Below, piece after piece: positions 41,540 to 55,400 of a DNA stretch of 64,000 bases (position 1 is the stretch's first letter; every line of letters starts with the position of its first letter). Location of the stretch: assembly GCF_037975245.1 (NCBI RefSeq), contig NC_092579.1, positions 25,461,166 through 25,525,165 on the forward strand, written 5' to 3'. This DNA is from Apostichopus japonicus. Lineage: Eukaryota > Echinodermata > Holothuroidea > Aspidochirotida > Stichopodidae. The notes under the pieces were generated by a model. The model was not told the DNA's origin. It did not search any database and saw nothing but the letters and a program-made list of their open reading frames with translations. The position numbers and the translations under genes were made by a program.

Positions 41540-44500
41540 TCATTCGATTGATAGGTGTCGCACATTCGATTGATCGTTGTCGCACATTCGATTGATCGGT
41601 GCCGAACATTCGATTGATCGGTGTCGAACATTCGATTGATCTGTGTGTCGAACATTCGATCGATCAGTGCCGCTCATTCGATTGATCGGTGCTGCACATT
41701 CGATTGATGGGTGTCGACATTCGATTGATCGGTGTCGCACATTCGATTGATCGTTGTCGCACATTCGATGGATCGGTGTCGAACATTCGATTGATCGGTG
41801 TCGAGCATTCGATTGATGGGTGTCGCACATTCGAATGATCAATGTCGAGCATTCGATTGATGGGTGTCGCACATTCGAATGATTGGTGTCGCACATTCGA
41901 TTGATCGGTGCCGCACATTTGATTGGTCGGTGCTGCACATTCCATTGATAGGTGTCGCACATTCGATTTATCGGTGCCGAACATTCGATTGAGCGGTGTC
42001 GCACATTCGATTTATCGGTGTCGAACATTCGATTGATCGGTGTCGAACATTCGAATGATCGGTGTCGAACATTCGATTGATCCGTGGCGAACATTACATT
42101 CGATCAATCGATGCCGAACATACGATTGATGGGTGTCGAAGATTCGATTAATGGGTGTCGCACATTCGATTGATCGGTGCCGCACATTCGATTTAATCGG
42201 TGTCGAACATTCGATTGATGGGTGTCGAACATTCGATTGATCGTTACCGCACATTCGATTGATCGGTACCGCACATTCGATTGATCGGTGCCGCACATTC
42301 GATTGATCAATGTCGAACATTCGATTAATCGGTGCAGTACATTCGATTGATCGGTGCCTAACATACGATTGATCGGTGTCAAACATTCGATTGATGGTGT
42401 CGCACATTCGAATGATCGGTGTCGCTCATTCGATTGATCGGTGCCGCACATTCGATTGATGGGTGTCGCACATTTGATTGATCGGTGTCGAACATTCGAT
42501 TGATCGGTGTGGAATATTCGATTGATGTTTGCCGCACATTCCATTGATCGGTGTCGTACATCAGATTAATCGGTGTCGATCATTCGATTGATAGGTGTCG
42601 CACATTCGATTGATCGTTGTCGCACATTCGATTGATCGGTGCCGAACATTCGATTGATCGGTGTCGAACATTCGATTGATCTGTGTGTCGAACATTCGAT
42701 CGATCAGTGCCGCTCATTCGATTGATCGGTGCTGCACATTCGATTGATGGGTGTCGACATTCGATTGATCGGTGTCGCACATTCGATTGATCGTTGTCGC
42801 ACATTCGATGGATCGGTGTCGAACATTCGATTGATCGGTGTCGAGCATTCGATTGATGGGTGTCGCACATTCGAATGATCAATGTCGAGCATTCGATTGA
42901 TGGGTGTCGCACATTCGAATGATTGGTGTCGCACATTCGATTGATCGGTGCCGCACATTTGATTGGTCGGTGCTGCACATTCCATTGATAGGTGTCGCAC
43001 ATTCGATTTATCGGTGCCGAACATTCGATTGAGCGGTGTCGCACATTCGATTTATCGGTGTCGAACATTCGATTGATCGGTGTCGAACATTCGAATGATC
43101 GGTGTCGAACATTCGATTGATCCGTGACGAACATTACATTCGATCAATCGATGCCGAACATACGATTGATGGGTGTCGAAGATTCGATTAATGGGTGTCG
43201 CACATTCGATTGATCGGTGCCGCACATTCGATTTAATCGGTGTCGAACATTCGATTGATGGGTGTCGAACATTCGATTGATCGTTACCGCACATTCGATT
43301 GATCGGTACCGCACATTCGATTGATCGGTGCCGCACATTCGATTGATCAATGTCGAACATTCGATTAATCGGTGCAGTACATTCGATTGATCGGTGCCTA
43401 ACATACGATTGATCGGTGTCAAACATTCGATTGATGGTGTCGCACATTCGAATGATCGGTGTCGCTCATTCGATTGATCGGTGCCGCACATTCGATTGAT
43501 GGGTGTCGCACATTCGATTAATCGGTGCAGTACATTCGATTGATCGGTGCCTAACATACGATTGATCGGTGTCAAACATTCGATTGATGGTGTCGCACAT
43601 TCGAATGATCGGTGTCGCTCATTCGATTGATCGGTGCCGCACATTCGATTGATGGGTGTCGCACATTTGATTGATCGGTGTCGAACATTCGATTGATCGG
43701 TGTGGAATATTCGATTGATGTTTGCCGCACATTCCATTGATCGGTGTCGTACATCAGATTAATCGGTGTCGATCATTCGATTGATAGGTGTCGCACATTC
43801 GATTGATCGTTGTCGCACATTCGATTGATCGGTGCCGAACATTCGATTGATCGGTGTCGAACATTCGATTGATCTGTGTGTCGAACATTCGATCGATCAG
43901 TGCCGCTCATTCGATTGATCGGTGCTGCACATTCGATTGATGGGTGTCGACATTCGATTGATCGGTGTCGCACATTCGATTGATCGTTGTCGCACATTCG
44001 ATGGATCGGTGTCGAACATTCGATTGATCGGTGTCGAGCATTCGATTGATGGGTGTCGCACATTCGAATGATCAATGTCGAGCATTCGATTGATGGGTGT
44101 CGCACATTCGAATGATTGGTGTCGCACATTCGATTGATCGGTGCCGCACATTTGATTGGTCGGTGCTGCACATTCCATTGATAGGTGTCGCACATTCGAT
44201 TTATCGGTGCCGAACATTCGATTGAGCGGTGTCGCACATTCGATTTATCGGTGTCGAACATTCGATTGATCGGTGTCGAACATTCGAATGATCGGTGTCG
44301 AACATTCGATTGATCCGTGACGAACATTACATTCGATCAATCGATGCCGAACATACGATTGATGGGTGTCGAAGATTCGATTAATGGGTGTCGCACATTC
44401 GATTGATCGGTGCCGCACATTCGATTTAATCGGTGTCGAACATTCGATTGATGGGTGTCGAACATTCGATTGATCGTTACCGCACATTCGATTGATCGGT

Positions 44501-44700
44501 ACCGCACATTCGATTGATCGGTGCCGCACATTCGATTGATCAATGTCGAACATTCGATTAATCGGTGCAGTACATTCGATTGATCGGTGCCTAACATACG
44601 ATTGATCGGTGTCAAACATTCGATTGATGGTGTCGCACATTCGAATGATCGGTGTCGCTCATTCGATTGATCGGTGCCGCACATTCGATTGATGGGTGTC
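41540..44700 (+). repeat. 1,040-bp HOR array, three copies
   Basis: Y modules at 41,540, 42,580 and 43,773 are each followed by a Z-like block (42,012; 43,052; 44,245). The first spacing is 1,040 bp and the second 1,193 bp. The latter is 153 bp longer because a seven-monomer block with GGTGCCTAACATACG and GGTGTCGCTC is present twice at about 43,350-43,660. Copies 2 and 3 share CCGTGACGAAC where copy 1 has CCGTGGCGAAC, so they are the closest pair. Confidence 0.86.
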
Positions 44701-45089
44701 GCACATTTGATTGATCGGTGTCGAACATTCGATTGATCGGTGTCGAACATTCGATTGATCAATGTCGAACATTTCATTGATCGGTGCCGCACATTCGATT
44801 GATCGGTGCTGCATATTCGATTGATCGGTGCCGAACATTCCATTAATAGGTGTCGCACATTCGATTGATCGGTGTCGCACATTCGATTGATCGGTGTCGA
44901 AATTTCGTTTGATCAATGCTGCACATTCGAATGATCGGTGTCGAACATTCGATTCATGGGTGTCGCACATTCGATTAATCTGTGTCGCACATTAGATTGA
45001 TCGGTGTCGAACACTCGATCGATCAGTGCCGCATATGCGATTGATCGGTGCTGCATATTCGATTGATCGGTGTCGAACATTCGATTGAT
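44701..45089 (+). repeat. Family A U/V1 remnant at the A/B border
   Basis: This stretch matches the U to V1 part of the composite HOR (for example 39,100-39,309 in S6), with the markers GAAATTTCGTTTGATC and CATATGCGATTGATC. The match stops at 45,089, where S6 continues with GGGTGTCGCAC and this copy goes into family B units. The family A HOR is thus cut in mid-copy at the border. Confidence 0.8.
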
Positions 45090-45100
45090 CGGTATCGCAC
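45080..45100. other. Family A to family B boundary
   Basis: The last GGTGTC unit starts at 45,069 and the first family B unit (GGTATCGCAC) starts at 45,090. From here on GGTACCGCAC, GGCACCGCAC, GGTATCGAAC and GGAACAGCAC units dominate and GGTGTCGAAC is absent. The 22-bp phase and orientation are kept across the border. Confidence 0.88.
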
Positions 45101-45369
45101 AATTGATTGATAGGTACCGAACATTCGATTGATCGGCACCGCACATTCGATTTATCAATACCGCACATTCGATTAATATGTACCGCACATTCGATCGATA
45201 GGTACCACACATTCGATCAATAGGTACCACACATTCGATTGATCGGTACCGCACATTCGATTTATCGGCAACGCACTTTCTATTTATCAATACCGAACAT
45301 TCGATTAATAGGTACCGCACAATTGATTGATAGGTACCGAACATTCGATTGATCGGCACCGCACATTCG

Positions 45370-46268
45370 ATTTATCGGCAACGCACTTTCTATTTATCAA
45401 TATCGAACATTCGATTAATAGGTACCGCATTATTGATTGATAGGTACCGAACATTCGATTGATTGGCACCGCAGATTCGATTAATAGGAACAGCACAATC
45501 GATCGATCGGTACCGCATATTCGATTGATCGGCACCGCACATTCGATTGATCGGAACAGCACATTCGATTAATATGTACCGCACATTCGATCGATAGGTA
45601 CCACACATTCGATTGATCGGCACCGCACATTCGATTGATCGGTACCGCACATTCGATTGATCGGTACCGCACATCAGATTGATCACTACCCCACATTCGA
45701 TTGATAGGCACCGCACATTCGATTGATCGATACCGCATATTCGATTGATCGGTATTGAACATTCGATTGATCGGTACCGCACATTCGATTAATCGGTACC
45801 GCACATTCGATTGATCGGCACCGCACATTTGATAAATATGTTCCGCACGTTCGATCGATAGGTATCACACATTCGATTGATCGGCACCGCACATTCGATT
45901 GATCGGTACCGCATATTCGATTGATCGGTACCGAGCATTCGATTGATCGGCACCGCACATTTGATTTATCGGCAACGCACTTTCTATTTATCAGTACCGA
46001 ACATTCGATTAATAGGTACCGCACAATTGATTGATAGGTACCGAACATTCGATTGATTGGCACCGCAGATTCGATTAATAGGAACAGCACAATCGATCGA
46101 TCGGTACCGCATATTCGATTGATCGGCACCGCACATTCGATTGATCGGAACAGCACATTCGATTAATATGTACCGCACATTCGATCGATAGGTACCACAC
46201 ATTCGATTGATCGGCACCGCACATTCGATTGATCGGTACCGCACATTCGATTGATCGGTACCGCACAT
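45370..46268 (+). repeat. 594-bp spaced duplicate in family B
   Basis: About 305 bp (about 45,370-45,674) recurs at about 45,964-46,268, offset 594 bp, exactly 27 x 22. It includes GGCAACGCACTTTC, CCGCAGATTCG and GGAACAGCAC units. Being inside the 3,623-bp duplication, the pair is present again at about 48,993-49,891. Confidence 0.8.
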
Positions 46269-47138
46269 TCGATTAATCGGTACCGCATATTCGATTGATC
46301 GGCACCGCACATTCGATTGATCGGTACCGCGCATTTGATAAATATGTTCCGCACGTTCGATCGATAGGTATCACACATTCGATTGATCGGTATTGAACAT
46401 TTGATTGTTCGGTACCGAACATTCGATTAATAGATACCGCAAAATCGATCGATCGGTACCGCTTATTCGATTGATCGGTAATGCACATTTGATTTATCGG
46501 TACCTCACATTCGATTAATCGGCAATGCGCATTCGATCGATTGGTACCGCACATTCGATCGATCGGTACCGAGCATTCGATTGATCGGTATCACACATTC
46601 GATTGATAGGTACCACCCATTCGATTGATCGATACCGAGCAATCGATTGATCGGTACCGCACATTCGATTGATCGGAACAGCACATTCGATTCATATGTA
46701 CCGCACATTCGATCGATAGGTACCACACATTCGATTAATCGGTACCGCATATTCGATTGATCGGCACCGCACATTCGATTGATCGGTACCGCACATTTGA
46801 TAAATATGTTCCGCACGTTCGATCGATAGGTATCACACATTCGATTGATCGGTATTGAACATTCGATTGTTCGGTACCGAACATTCGATTAATAGATACC
46901 GCAAAATCGATCGATCGGTACCGCTTATTCGATTGATCGGTAATGCACATTTGATTTATCGGTACCTCACATTCGATTAATCGGCAATGCGCATTCGATC
47001 GATTGGTACCGCACATTCGATCGATCGGTACCGAGCATTCGATTGATCGGTATCACACATTCGATTGATAGGTACCACCCATTCGATTGATCGATACCGA
47101 GCAATCGATTGATCGGTACCGCACATTCGATTGATCGG
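46268..47138 (+). repeat. 462-bp spaced duplicate in family B
   Basis: About 409 bp (46,268-46,676) recurs at 46,730-47,138, offset 462 bp, exactly 21 x 22. Markers include AAATATGTTCCGCACG and GCAATGCGCATTCG. The same pair is present in the second 3,623-bp copy at 49,891-50,761. The 462-bp duplication therefore predates the 3,623-bp one. Confidence 0.82.
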
Positions 47139-48870
47139 TAGCGCACATTCGAATAATCTGTACCGCACATTCAATTGATCGGTACCGCACATTCGATTTA
47201 TCGATACCGCACATTCGATTGATCGGTACCGCACATTCGATTGACCGGTATCGCACATTCGAATTATCAATACCGCACATTCGATCGAAAGGTACCACAC
47301 ATTCGATTGATCGGTACCGCACATTCGATTAATAGGTACCGCACATTCGATTGATCGGTATCGAACAATCGAATGATATGTACCGCACATTCGATTGATC
47401 GGTATCGAACATTTGATTTATCGGTACCGCACATTCGATTGATCGGCACCGCACTTTCTATTTATCGGTACCGCACCTTCGATTGAAAGTAACCGCACAT
47501 TCGATTGATCGGTATCGCACCTTCGATTGATCGGTATCGCACAATTGATTAATAGGTACCGAACATTCGATTGATCGGCACCGCACATTCTATTTATCGG
47601 CACCGCACTTTCCATTTATCGGTATCGGTACCGCACATTCGATTAATAGTTACCACACATTCGATTGATCGGTACGGCACATTCGTTTGACCGGTATCGA
47701 ACATTCGATTGATCAGCACCGTACATTCGATTGATAGGCACCGCACATTCGATTTATCGGTACCGCACATGAGATTGATCGTTACCGCACATTCGATTTA
47801 TCGGTACCGTACTTTCGTTTCATCGGTACCGCACATCAGATTGATCGGTACCGCACATTCGATTGATCGGCACCGCACATTCGATTGATCGGTACCGCAC
47901 ATTCGATTGATCGGTTTCGAACATTCGATTGATCATTATGGCACATTCAATTGATCGGTACCGCACATTCGATTTGATCGGTACCGCACATTCGATTGAT
48001 CGGTATCGGACAATCGAATGATCTGTACCGCACATTCGATTGATCGGTATCGAACATCCGATTGATCAGCACCGCACATTTGATTGATAGGCACAGCACA
48101 TTCGATTTAACGGTACAACACATTAGAAGGATCGGCACCGCACATTTGATTGATCTGTTCCGCACATTCGATTAATCGGTACCGCACATTCGATTGAAAG
48201 TAACCGCACATTCGATTGATCGGTATCGCACCTTCGATTGATCGGTATCGCACAATTGATTAATAGGTACCGAACATTCGATTGATCGGCACCGCACCTT
48301 CGATTGATTGGGATGGAACATACTATTGATAGGAACCGCACATTCGATTAATCGGTATCGCACCTTCGATTGATCGGTATCGCACAATTGATTAATAGGT
48401 ACCGAACATTCAATTGATCGGCACCGCACTTTCCATTTATCGGTATCGGTACCGCACATTCGATTAATAGTTACCACACATTCGATTGATCGGTACGGCA
48501 AATTCGTTTGATCGGTATCGAAAATTCGATTGATCAGCACCCCGTACATTCGATTGATAGGCACCGCACTTTCTATTTATCGGTACCGCACATTCGATTA
48601 ATAGGTACCGCACAATCGATCGATCAGTACCGCATATTCGATTGATCTGTACCGCACATTCGATTAATATGTACCGCACATTCGATCGATAGGTACCACA
48701 CATTCGATTGATCGGCAACGCACATTCGATTGATCGGTACCGCACATTCGATTGATCGGTACCGCACAACAGATTGATCAGTACCGCACATTCGATTGAT
48801 AGGCACCGCACATTCAATTGATCGATACCGCACATTCGATTGATCGTTATTGAACATTCCATTGATTGTC

Positions 48871-51800
48871 ACCGCACATTCGATTTATCGGCAACGCACT
48901 TTCTATTTATCAATACCGAACATTCGATTAATAGGTACCGCACAATTGATTGATAGGTACCGAACATTCGATTGATCGGCACCGCACATTCGATTTATCG
49001 GCAACGCACTTTCTATTTATCAATATCGAACATTCGATTAATAGGTACCGCACAATTGATTGATAGGTACCGAACATTCGATTGATTGGCACCGCAGATT
49101 CGATTAATAGGAACAGCACAATCGATCGATCGGTACCGCATATTCGATTGATCGGCACCGCACATTCGATTGATCGGAACAGCACATTCGATTAATATGT
49201 ACCGCACATTCGATCGATAGGTACCACACATTCGATTGATCGGCACCGCACATTCGATTGATCGGTACCGCACATTCGATTGATCGGTACCGCACATCAG
49301 ATTGATCACTACCCCACATTCGATTGATAGGCACCGCACATTCGATTGATCGATACCGCATATTCGATTGATCGGTATTGAACATTCGATTGATCGGTAC
49401 CGCACATTCGATTAATCGGTACCGCACATTCGATTGATCGGCACCGCACATTTGATAAATATGTTCCGCACGTTCGATCGATAGGTATCACACATTCGAT
49501 TGATCGGCACCGCACATTCGATTGATCGGTACCGCATATTCGATTGATCGGTACCGAGCATTCGATTGATCGGCACCGCACATTTGATTTATCGGCAACG
49601 CACTTTCTATTTATCAGTACCGAACATTCGATTAATAGGTACCGCACAATTGATTGATAGGTACCGAACATTCGATTGATTGGCACCGCAGATTCGATTA
49701 ATAGGAACAGCACAATCGATCGATCGGTACCGCATATTCGATTGATCGGCACCGCACATTCGATTGATCGGAACAGCACATTCGATTAATATGTACCGCA
49801 CATTCGATCGATAGGTACCACACATTCGATTGATCGGCACCGCACATTCGATTGATCGGTACCGCACATTCGATTGATCGGTACCGCACATTCGATTAAT
49901 CGGTACCGCATATTCGATTGATCGGCACCGCACATTCGATTGATCGGTACCGCACATTTGATAAATATGTTCCGCACGTTCGATCGATAGGTATCACACA
50001 TTCGATTGATCGGTATTGAACATTTGATTGTTCGGTACCGAACATTCGATTAATAGATACCGCAAAATCGATCGATCGGTACCGCTTATTCGATTGATCG
50101 GTAATGCACATTTGATTTATCGGTACCTCACATTCGATTAATCGGCAATGCGCATTCGATCGATTGGTACCGCACATTCGATCGATCGGTACCGAGCATT
50201 CGATTGATCGGTATCACACATTCGATTGATAGGTACCACCCATTCGATTGATCGATACCGAGCAATCGATTGATCGGTACCGCACATTCGATTGATCGGA
50301 ACAGCACATTCGATTCATATGTACCGCACATTCGATCGATAGGTACCACACATTCGATTAATCGGTACCGCATATTCGTTTGATCGGCACCGCACATTCG
50401 ATTGATCGGTACCGCACATTTGATAAATATGTTCCGCACGTTCGATCGATAGGTATCACACATTCGATTGATCGGTATTGAACATTCGATTGTTCGGTAC
50501 CGAACATTCGATTAATAGATACCGCAAAATCGATCGATCGGTACCGCTTATTCGATTGATCGGTAATGCACATTTGATTTATCGGTACCTCACATTCGAT
50601 TAATCGGCAATGCGCATTCGATCGATTGGTACCGCACATTCGATCGATCGGTACCGAGCATTCGATTGATCGGTATCACACATTCGATTGATAGGTACCA
50701 CCCATTCGATTGATCGATACCGAGCAATCGATTGATCGGTACCGCACATTCGATTGATCGGTAGCGCACATTCGAATAATCTGTACCGCACATTCAATTG
50801 ATCGGTACGGCACATTCGATTTATCGATACCGCACATTCGATTGATCGGTACCGCACATTCGATTGACCGGTATCGCACATTCGAATTATCAATACCGCA
50901 CATTCGATCGAAAGGTACCACACATTCGATTGATCGGTACCGCACATTCGATTAATAGGTACCGCACATTCGATTGATCGGTATCGAACAATCGAATGAT
51001 ATGTACCGCACATTCGATTGATCGGTATCGAACATTTGATTTATCGGTACCGCACATTCGATTGATCGGCACCGCACTTTCTATTTATCGGTACCGCACC
51101 TTCGATTGAAAGTAACCGCACATTCGATTGATCGGTATCGCACCTTCGATTGATCGGTATCGCACAATTGATTAATAGGTACCGAACATTCGATTGATCG
51201 GCACCGCACATTCTATTTATCGGCACCGCACTTTCCATTTATCGGTATCGGTACCGCACATTCGATTAATAGTTACCACACATTCGATTGATCGGTACGG
51301 CACATTCGTTTGACCGGTATCGAACATTCGATTGATCAGCACCGTACATTCGATTGATAGGCACCGCACATTCGATTTATCGGTACCGCACATGAGATTG
51401 ATCGTTACCGCACATTCGATTTATCGGTACCGTACTTTCGTTTCATCGGTACCGCACATCAGATTGATCGGTACCGCACATTCGATTGATCGGCACCGCA
51501 CATTCGATTGATCGGTACCGCACATTCGATTGATCGGTTTCGAACATTCGATTGATCATTATGGCACATTCAATTGATCGGTACCGCACATTCGATTTGA
51601 TCGGTACCGCACATTCGATTGATCGGTATCGGACAATCGAATGATCTGTACCGCACATTCGATTGATCGGTATCGAACATCCGATTGATCAGCACCGCAC
51701 ATTTGATTGATAGGCACAGCACATTCGATTTAACGGTACAACACATTAGAAGGATCGGCACCGCACATTTGATTGATCTGTTCCGCACATTCGATTAATC

Positions 51801-52493
51801 GGTACCGCACATTCGATTGAAAGTAACCGCACATTCGATTGATCGGTATCGCACCTTCGATTGATCGGTATCGCACAATTGATTAATAGGTACCGAACAT
51901 TCGATTGATCGGCACCGCACCTTCGATTGATTGGGATGGAACATACTATTGATAGGAACCGCACATTCGATTAATCGGTATCGCACCTTCGATTGATCGG
52001 TATCGCACAATTGATTAATAGGTACCGAACATTCAATTGATCGGCACCGCACTTTCCATTTATCGGTATCGGTACCGCACATTCGATTAATAGTTACCAC
52101 ACATTCGATTGATCGGTACGGCAAATTCGTTTGATCGGTATCGAAAATTCGATTGATCAGCACCCCGTACATTCGATTGATAGGCACCGCACTTTCTATT
52201 TATCGGTACCGCACATTCGATTAATAGGTACCGCACAATCGATCGATCAGTACCGCATATTCGATTGATCTGTACCGCACATTCGATTAATATGTACCGC
52301 ACATTCGATCGATAGGTACCACACATTCGATTGATCGGCAACGCACATTCGATTGATCGGTACCGCACATTCGATTGATCGGTACCGCACAACAGATTGA
52401 TCAGTACCGCACATTCGATTGATAGGCACCGCACATTCAATTGATCGATACCGCACATTCGATTGATCGTTATTGAACATTCCATTGATTGTC
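48871..52493 (+). repeat. 3,623-bp tandem duplication, copy 2
   Basis: Head-to-tail second copy of 45,248-48,870, nearly identical by eye. A private change is GATCGGTACGGCAC at about 50,800, where copy 1 has GATCGGTACCGCAC. Low divergence marks this as one of the most recent large events in the window, or as an assembly duplication. Confidence 0.92.
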
Positions 52494-55400
52494 ACCGTAC
52501 ATTCGATTGATCGGTACCGCACATTTGATTTGTTCGGTACCGCACATTCGATTGATCGATACCGCACATTCGATTAATAGGTTCCGCACATTCGATTGAT
52601 CGGTATCACACATTCGATTGATCGGTATCGAACAATTGATTGATAGGTATCAAACATTCCATTGATTGGCACCGCACATTCGATTAATAGGAACAGCACA
52701 ATCGATCGATCGGTACCGCATATTCGATTGATCGGAACAGCACATTCGATTAATATGTACCGCACATTCGATCGATAGGTACCTCACATTCGATTGATCG
52801 GTATTGAACATTCGATTGATCGGTACCGCACATTCGATTCATCGGTACCGCACATTTGATTAATATGTTCCGCACGTTCGATCGATAGGTATCACACATT
52901 CGATTGATCGGCACCGCACATTCGATTGCTCGATACCGAGCAATCGATTGATCGGTACCGCACATTCGATTGATCGGTAATGCGAATTCGATCGATAGGT
53001 ACCACACATTCGATTTATCGGTACCGCACATTCGATTAATATGTACCGCACATTCGATCGATAGGTACCACACATTCGTTTGATCGGTACCGCACATTCG
53101 ATTAATAGGTACCGCACATTCGATTGATCGGTATCGAACATTCGATTGATCGGTATCGCACAATTGATTGATAGGCACCGCACATTCGATTGATCGATAC
53201 CGCACATTCGATTGATCGTTATTGAACATTCCATTGATTGTCACCGTACATTCGATTGATCGGTACCGCACATTTGATTTGTTCGGTACCGCACATTCGA
53301 TTGATCGATACCGCACATTCGATTGATCGGTATTGAACATTCGATTGATTGGTATCGCACAATTGATTGATCGGTACCGAGCATTCGACTGATCGGTATC
53401 GAACATTCGATTTGATCGGTACCGCAAATTCGATTGATCGGTACCGAACAATAGAATGATCTGTAACGCACATTCGATTGATCGGTATCGAATATTTGAT
53501 TGATCAGCACGGTACATTCGATTGATCGGTACCGCACATTCGATTGATCGGTACCGAGCATTCGATTGATCGGCACCGCACATTCGATTGATCGGCACCG
53601 CACATTCGATTGATCGATACCGAGCAATCGATTGATTGGTACCGCACATTCGATTGATCGGTAGTGCGCATTCGATCGATAGGTACCGCACATTCGATTG
53701 ATCGGTATCGAACATTCGATTGATCGGTATCGCACAATTGATTGATAGGTATCGCACAATTGATTGATAGGTACCGAACATTCGATTGATCGGTACCGCA
53801 CATTCGATTTATCAATACCGCACATTCGATCGATAGGTACCACACATTCGATTGATCGGTACCGCACATTCGATTAATAGGTACCGCACATTCGATTAAT
53901 ATGTACCGCACATTCGATCGATAGGTACCTCACATTCGATTGATCGGTATTGAACATTCGATTGATCGGTACCGCACATTCGATTCATCGGTACCGCACA
54001 TTTGATTATGATGTTCCGCACGTTCGATCGATAGGTATCACACATTCGATTGATCGGCACCGCACATTCGATTGATCGGTACCGTACATTCGATTGATCA
54101 ATACCGAGCAATCGATTGATCGGTACCGCACATTCGATTGATCGGTAATGCGAATTCGATCGATAGGTACCACACATTCGATTGATCGGTACCTCACATT
54201 CGATTAATAGGTACCGCACAATCGATTGATCGGTATCGAACATTCGATTGATCGGTATCGCACAATCGATTAATAGGTACCGCACATTCGATTGATCGGT
54301 ATCGAACATTCGATTGATCGGTATCGCACAATTGATTGATAGGTACCGAACATTCGATTGATCGGCACCGCACATTCGATTGATCGGAACCGCACATTCG
54401 ATTAATATGTACCGCACATTCGATCGCTAGGTACCACACATTCGATCGATAGCTACCACACATTCGATTGATCGGTACCGCACATTCGATTAATAGGTTC
54501 CGCACATTCGATTGATCGGTATCACACATTCGATTGATCGGTATCGAACAATTGATTGATAGGTATCGAACATTCCATTGATTGGCACCGCACATTCGAT
54601 TAATAGGAACAGCACAATCGATCGATCGGTACCGCATATTCGATTGATCGGAACAGCACATTCGATTAATATGTACCGCACATTCGATCGATAGGTACCT
54701 CACATTCGATTGATCGGTATTGAACATTCGATTGATCGGTACCGCACATTCGATTCATCGGTACCGCACATTTGATTAATATGTTCCGCACGTTCGATCG
54801 ATAGGTATCACACATTCGATTGATCGGCACCGCACATTCGATTGATCGGTACCGCACATTCGATTGCTCGATACCGAGCAATCGATTGATCGGTACCGCA
54901 CATTCGATTGATCGGTAATGCGAATTCGATCGATAGGTACCACACATTCGATTTATCGGTACCGCACATTCGATTAATAGGTACCGCACAATCGATCGAT
55001 CGGTACCGCATATTCGATTGATCGGCACCGCACATTCGATTGATCGGAACCGCACATTCGATTAATATGTACCGCACATTCGATCGATAGGTACCACACA
55101 TGCGATCGATAGGTACCACACATTCGATTGATCGGTACCGCACATTCGATTAATAGGTACCGCACATTCGATTGATCGGTATCACACATTCGATTGATCG
55201 GTATCGAACAATTGATTGATCGGCACCGCATATTCGATTGATCGGCACCGCACATTCGATTGATCGGTAGCGCACATTCGAATAATCTGTACTGCACATT
55301 CAATTGATCGGTACCGCACATTCGATTTATCGATACCGCACATTCGATTGATCGGTACCACACATTCGATTGATCGGTACCGCACATTCGATTAATAGGT

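Larger units (their letters stand above)
6436..45089 (+). repeat. Family A satellite, main arm
   Basis: About 38.6 kb of family A units, with GGTGTCGAAC + ATTCGATTGATC on the + strand throughout. First-half variants include GGTGTCGCAC, GGTGCCGCAC, GGTGCCGAAC, GGTGCTGCAC, GGTACTGCAC and GATGGGTG. No orientation change was seen inside the arm. It is organised into three HOR systems, listed separately: 2.6-2.9 kb, 3-5.3 kb composite, and 1,040 bp. Confidence 0.95.
45248..48870 (+). repeat. 3,623-bp tandem duplication, copy 1
   Basis: Bases 45,248-48,870 recur directly adjacent at 48,871-52,493. Many markers are offset by exactly 3,623 bp (45,305 with 48,928; 45,686 with 49,309; 47,418 with 51,041; 48,464 with 52,087). 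Left of 45,248 and right of 52,497 the alignment fails, which sets the limits. Visible differences are few, for example CCGCATTATTGATT at about 45,425 against CCGCACAATTGATT at 49,048. 3,623 is 164.7 units, so the exchange was not in exact monomer register overall. Confidence 0.92.

Noticed and set aside
52750-53781. 343-codon open frame, the longest in the window
   Set aside because: It is the 22-residue periodic read-through of family B monomers. It has no non-repeat domain, no defined start context, and ends at a chance TAA/TGA variant. Overlapping frames of similar length and composition exist all along the array.
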